From Leptolyngbya sp. 'hensonii' (GTDB taxonomy: Bacteria; Cyanobacteriota; Cyanobacteriia; GCF-001939115): 64,000 nucleotides of DNA. Made by a program: the position numbers and the translations under genes. Position 1 is the first letter of the stretch. Each line of letters begins with the position of its first letter. The notes below the pieces were generated by a model. It did not search any database. It worked only from the letters and a program-made list of their open reading frames with translations, and was not told the origin of the DNA. Below, piece after piece: positions 63,537-64,000 of the stretch. Location: the NCBI RefSeq assembly GCF_001939115.1, contig NZ_MQTZ01000001.1, positions 1 to 64,000 on the forward strand, given 5' to 3'.

Positions 63537-64000
63537 ATGGCAACCAGGTCCACACACCTATCTTCTGGGGAAGGCCGATCGTCCAGGTTAGCCGGGCTCG
63601 ACCTCCTGCGAGGGGCCGCAGTCCTGGCGGTAGCCCTGCTCCATTCCGGCAATGGCAAGCCTGCCCCAGGGGGGGCTGGTTTTCTGGAACATTTCGCTGG
63701 CTTTGCCGTCCCCTTCTTCCTGGCGACCTCTTTCTACCTGGCGGTCAGTAAACTCTATACCAGCAAGACCCCCTATTCCCTTCCCACGCGCCTGTCTCGC
63801 CTGTTGATCCCCTATGGGGTCTGGACAGCCATCTACGTGTTGTTTGCCTGCGTCAAGTATGGGGTTTCTGGAAAACGGGGAGAATGGGGGGAAATCTTTC
63901 AAGATCCCGTCAGTATCCTTTTCTTCGGCAGTCCAGCCTATCACCTTTACTTCATCCCCTTATTGCTAATGGGAACAGTGCTGCTCAAAGGGGCTGAGAG
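63537..64000 (+). CDS. Acyltransferase family 3 protein, 3' end outside window
   Basis: The ATG at 63537 opens a frame running to the window edge: after a short polar leader come LAGLDLLRGAAVLAVALLHSGN, FLEHFAGFAVPFFLATSFYLAVSKLY and RLSRLLIPYGVWTAIYVLF. The RGAAVL/LLH and LSRLLIPY patterns are those of the acyltransferase-3 (OafA/YrhL-type) membrane family, which O-acylates sugars of the envelope. It begins 12 bp after the ABC exporter, so the two are co-transcribed. Only about 154 residues are visible. Confidence 0.85.
   Translation, partial: MATRSTHLSSGEGRSSRLAGLDLLRGAAVLAVALLHSGNGKPAPGGAGFLEHFAGFAVPFFLATSFYLAVSKLYTSKTPYSLPTRLSRLLIPYGVWTAIYVLFACVKYGVSGKRGEWGEIFQDPVSILFFGSPAYHLYFIPLLLMGTVLLKGAE

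Overview
The window comes from a cyanobacterium, probably a filamentous one. The GCGATCGC palindrome (HIP1) recurs throughout, several protein families are typical of cyanobacteria (Uma2 nucleases, NtcA-linked ammonium transporter, hybrid NRPS/PKS with a glutamate-semialdehyde-type aminotransferase), and MITE-like palindromic repeats are scattered between genes. No tRNA or rRNA gene was seen.

Region 1 (1-17.6 kb) is a CRISPR-Cas locus read almost entirely on the minus strand: a WYL regulator and a Uma2 nuclease, then cas6-cas3-cas8-cas7-cas5 (type I-B of the Myxan kind), then a fused cas4-cas1, cas2, a leader, and an array of at least 40 repeats that runs off the left edge. The operon has been broken in two places by toxin-antitoxin material. 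Between cas3 and cas8 lie a DUF433 gene with a decayed DUF5615 partner and an intact brnT/brnA pair; a 17-bp sequence that corresponds to the old cas3-stop/cas8-start junction is present three times around them. Between cas5 and cas4-cas1 lies a 3-kb island of a hypothetical gene, a Uma2 gene, a truncated RelE-like gene, a frameshifted PIN gene with its antitoxin, and dispersed repeats. This island is bounded by 14-bp direct repeats that themselves resemble the hairpin core of the CRISPR repeat.

Region 2 (17.7-31.5 kb) holds a MITE and IS630 remnants, a large fusion of a cyclic-nucleotide-binding domain, a degenerate AAA+ domain and a NapH/NosR-like membrane polyferredoxin, a cysteine synthase, an SQR-like flavoprotein with an ICMT-like membrane methyltransferase, and an MBL-fold protein divergent from DUF2892-DUF302-Rieske-NifX-like genes. 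The set suggests sulfur or low-redox metabolism (inference). It is followed by an ammonium transporter gene preceded by a perfect GTA-N8-TAC NtcA site.

Region 3 (31.8-41.4 kb) has metabolic and signalling genes: a trehalose synthase/maltokinase fusion, a hybrid histidine kinase whose ATPase domain carries a short-repeat-derived insertion, an HpxZ/AtzH-like protein, a third Uma2 protein and an RluA-family pseudouridine synthase.

Region 4 (41.4-64 kb) is a natural-product locus: a NRPS-PKS-aminotransferase protein (half C, valine-like A, T, KS, AT, ACP, AMT), a methyltransferase, a proline-type C-A-T protein, and a terminal C-A-T-TE protein whose A domain and C-domain active site are clearly degenerate. 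A secreted hydrolase follows. Read as an assembly line it would join a valine-derived beta,gamma-diamino acid to proline and release it (inference). Divergent from it are a YdcF protein, a glycosyltransferase whose stop codon comes from a MITE, an ABC exporter and the start of an acyltransferase-3 gene cut by the window edge.
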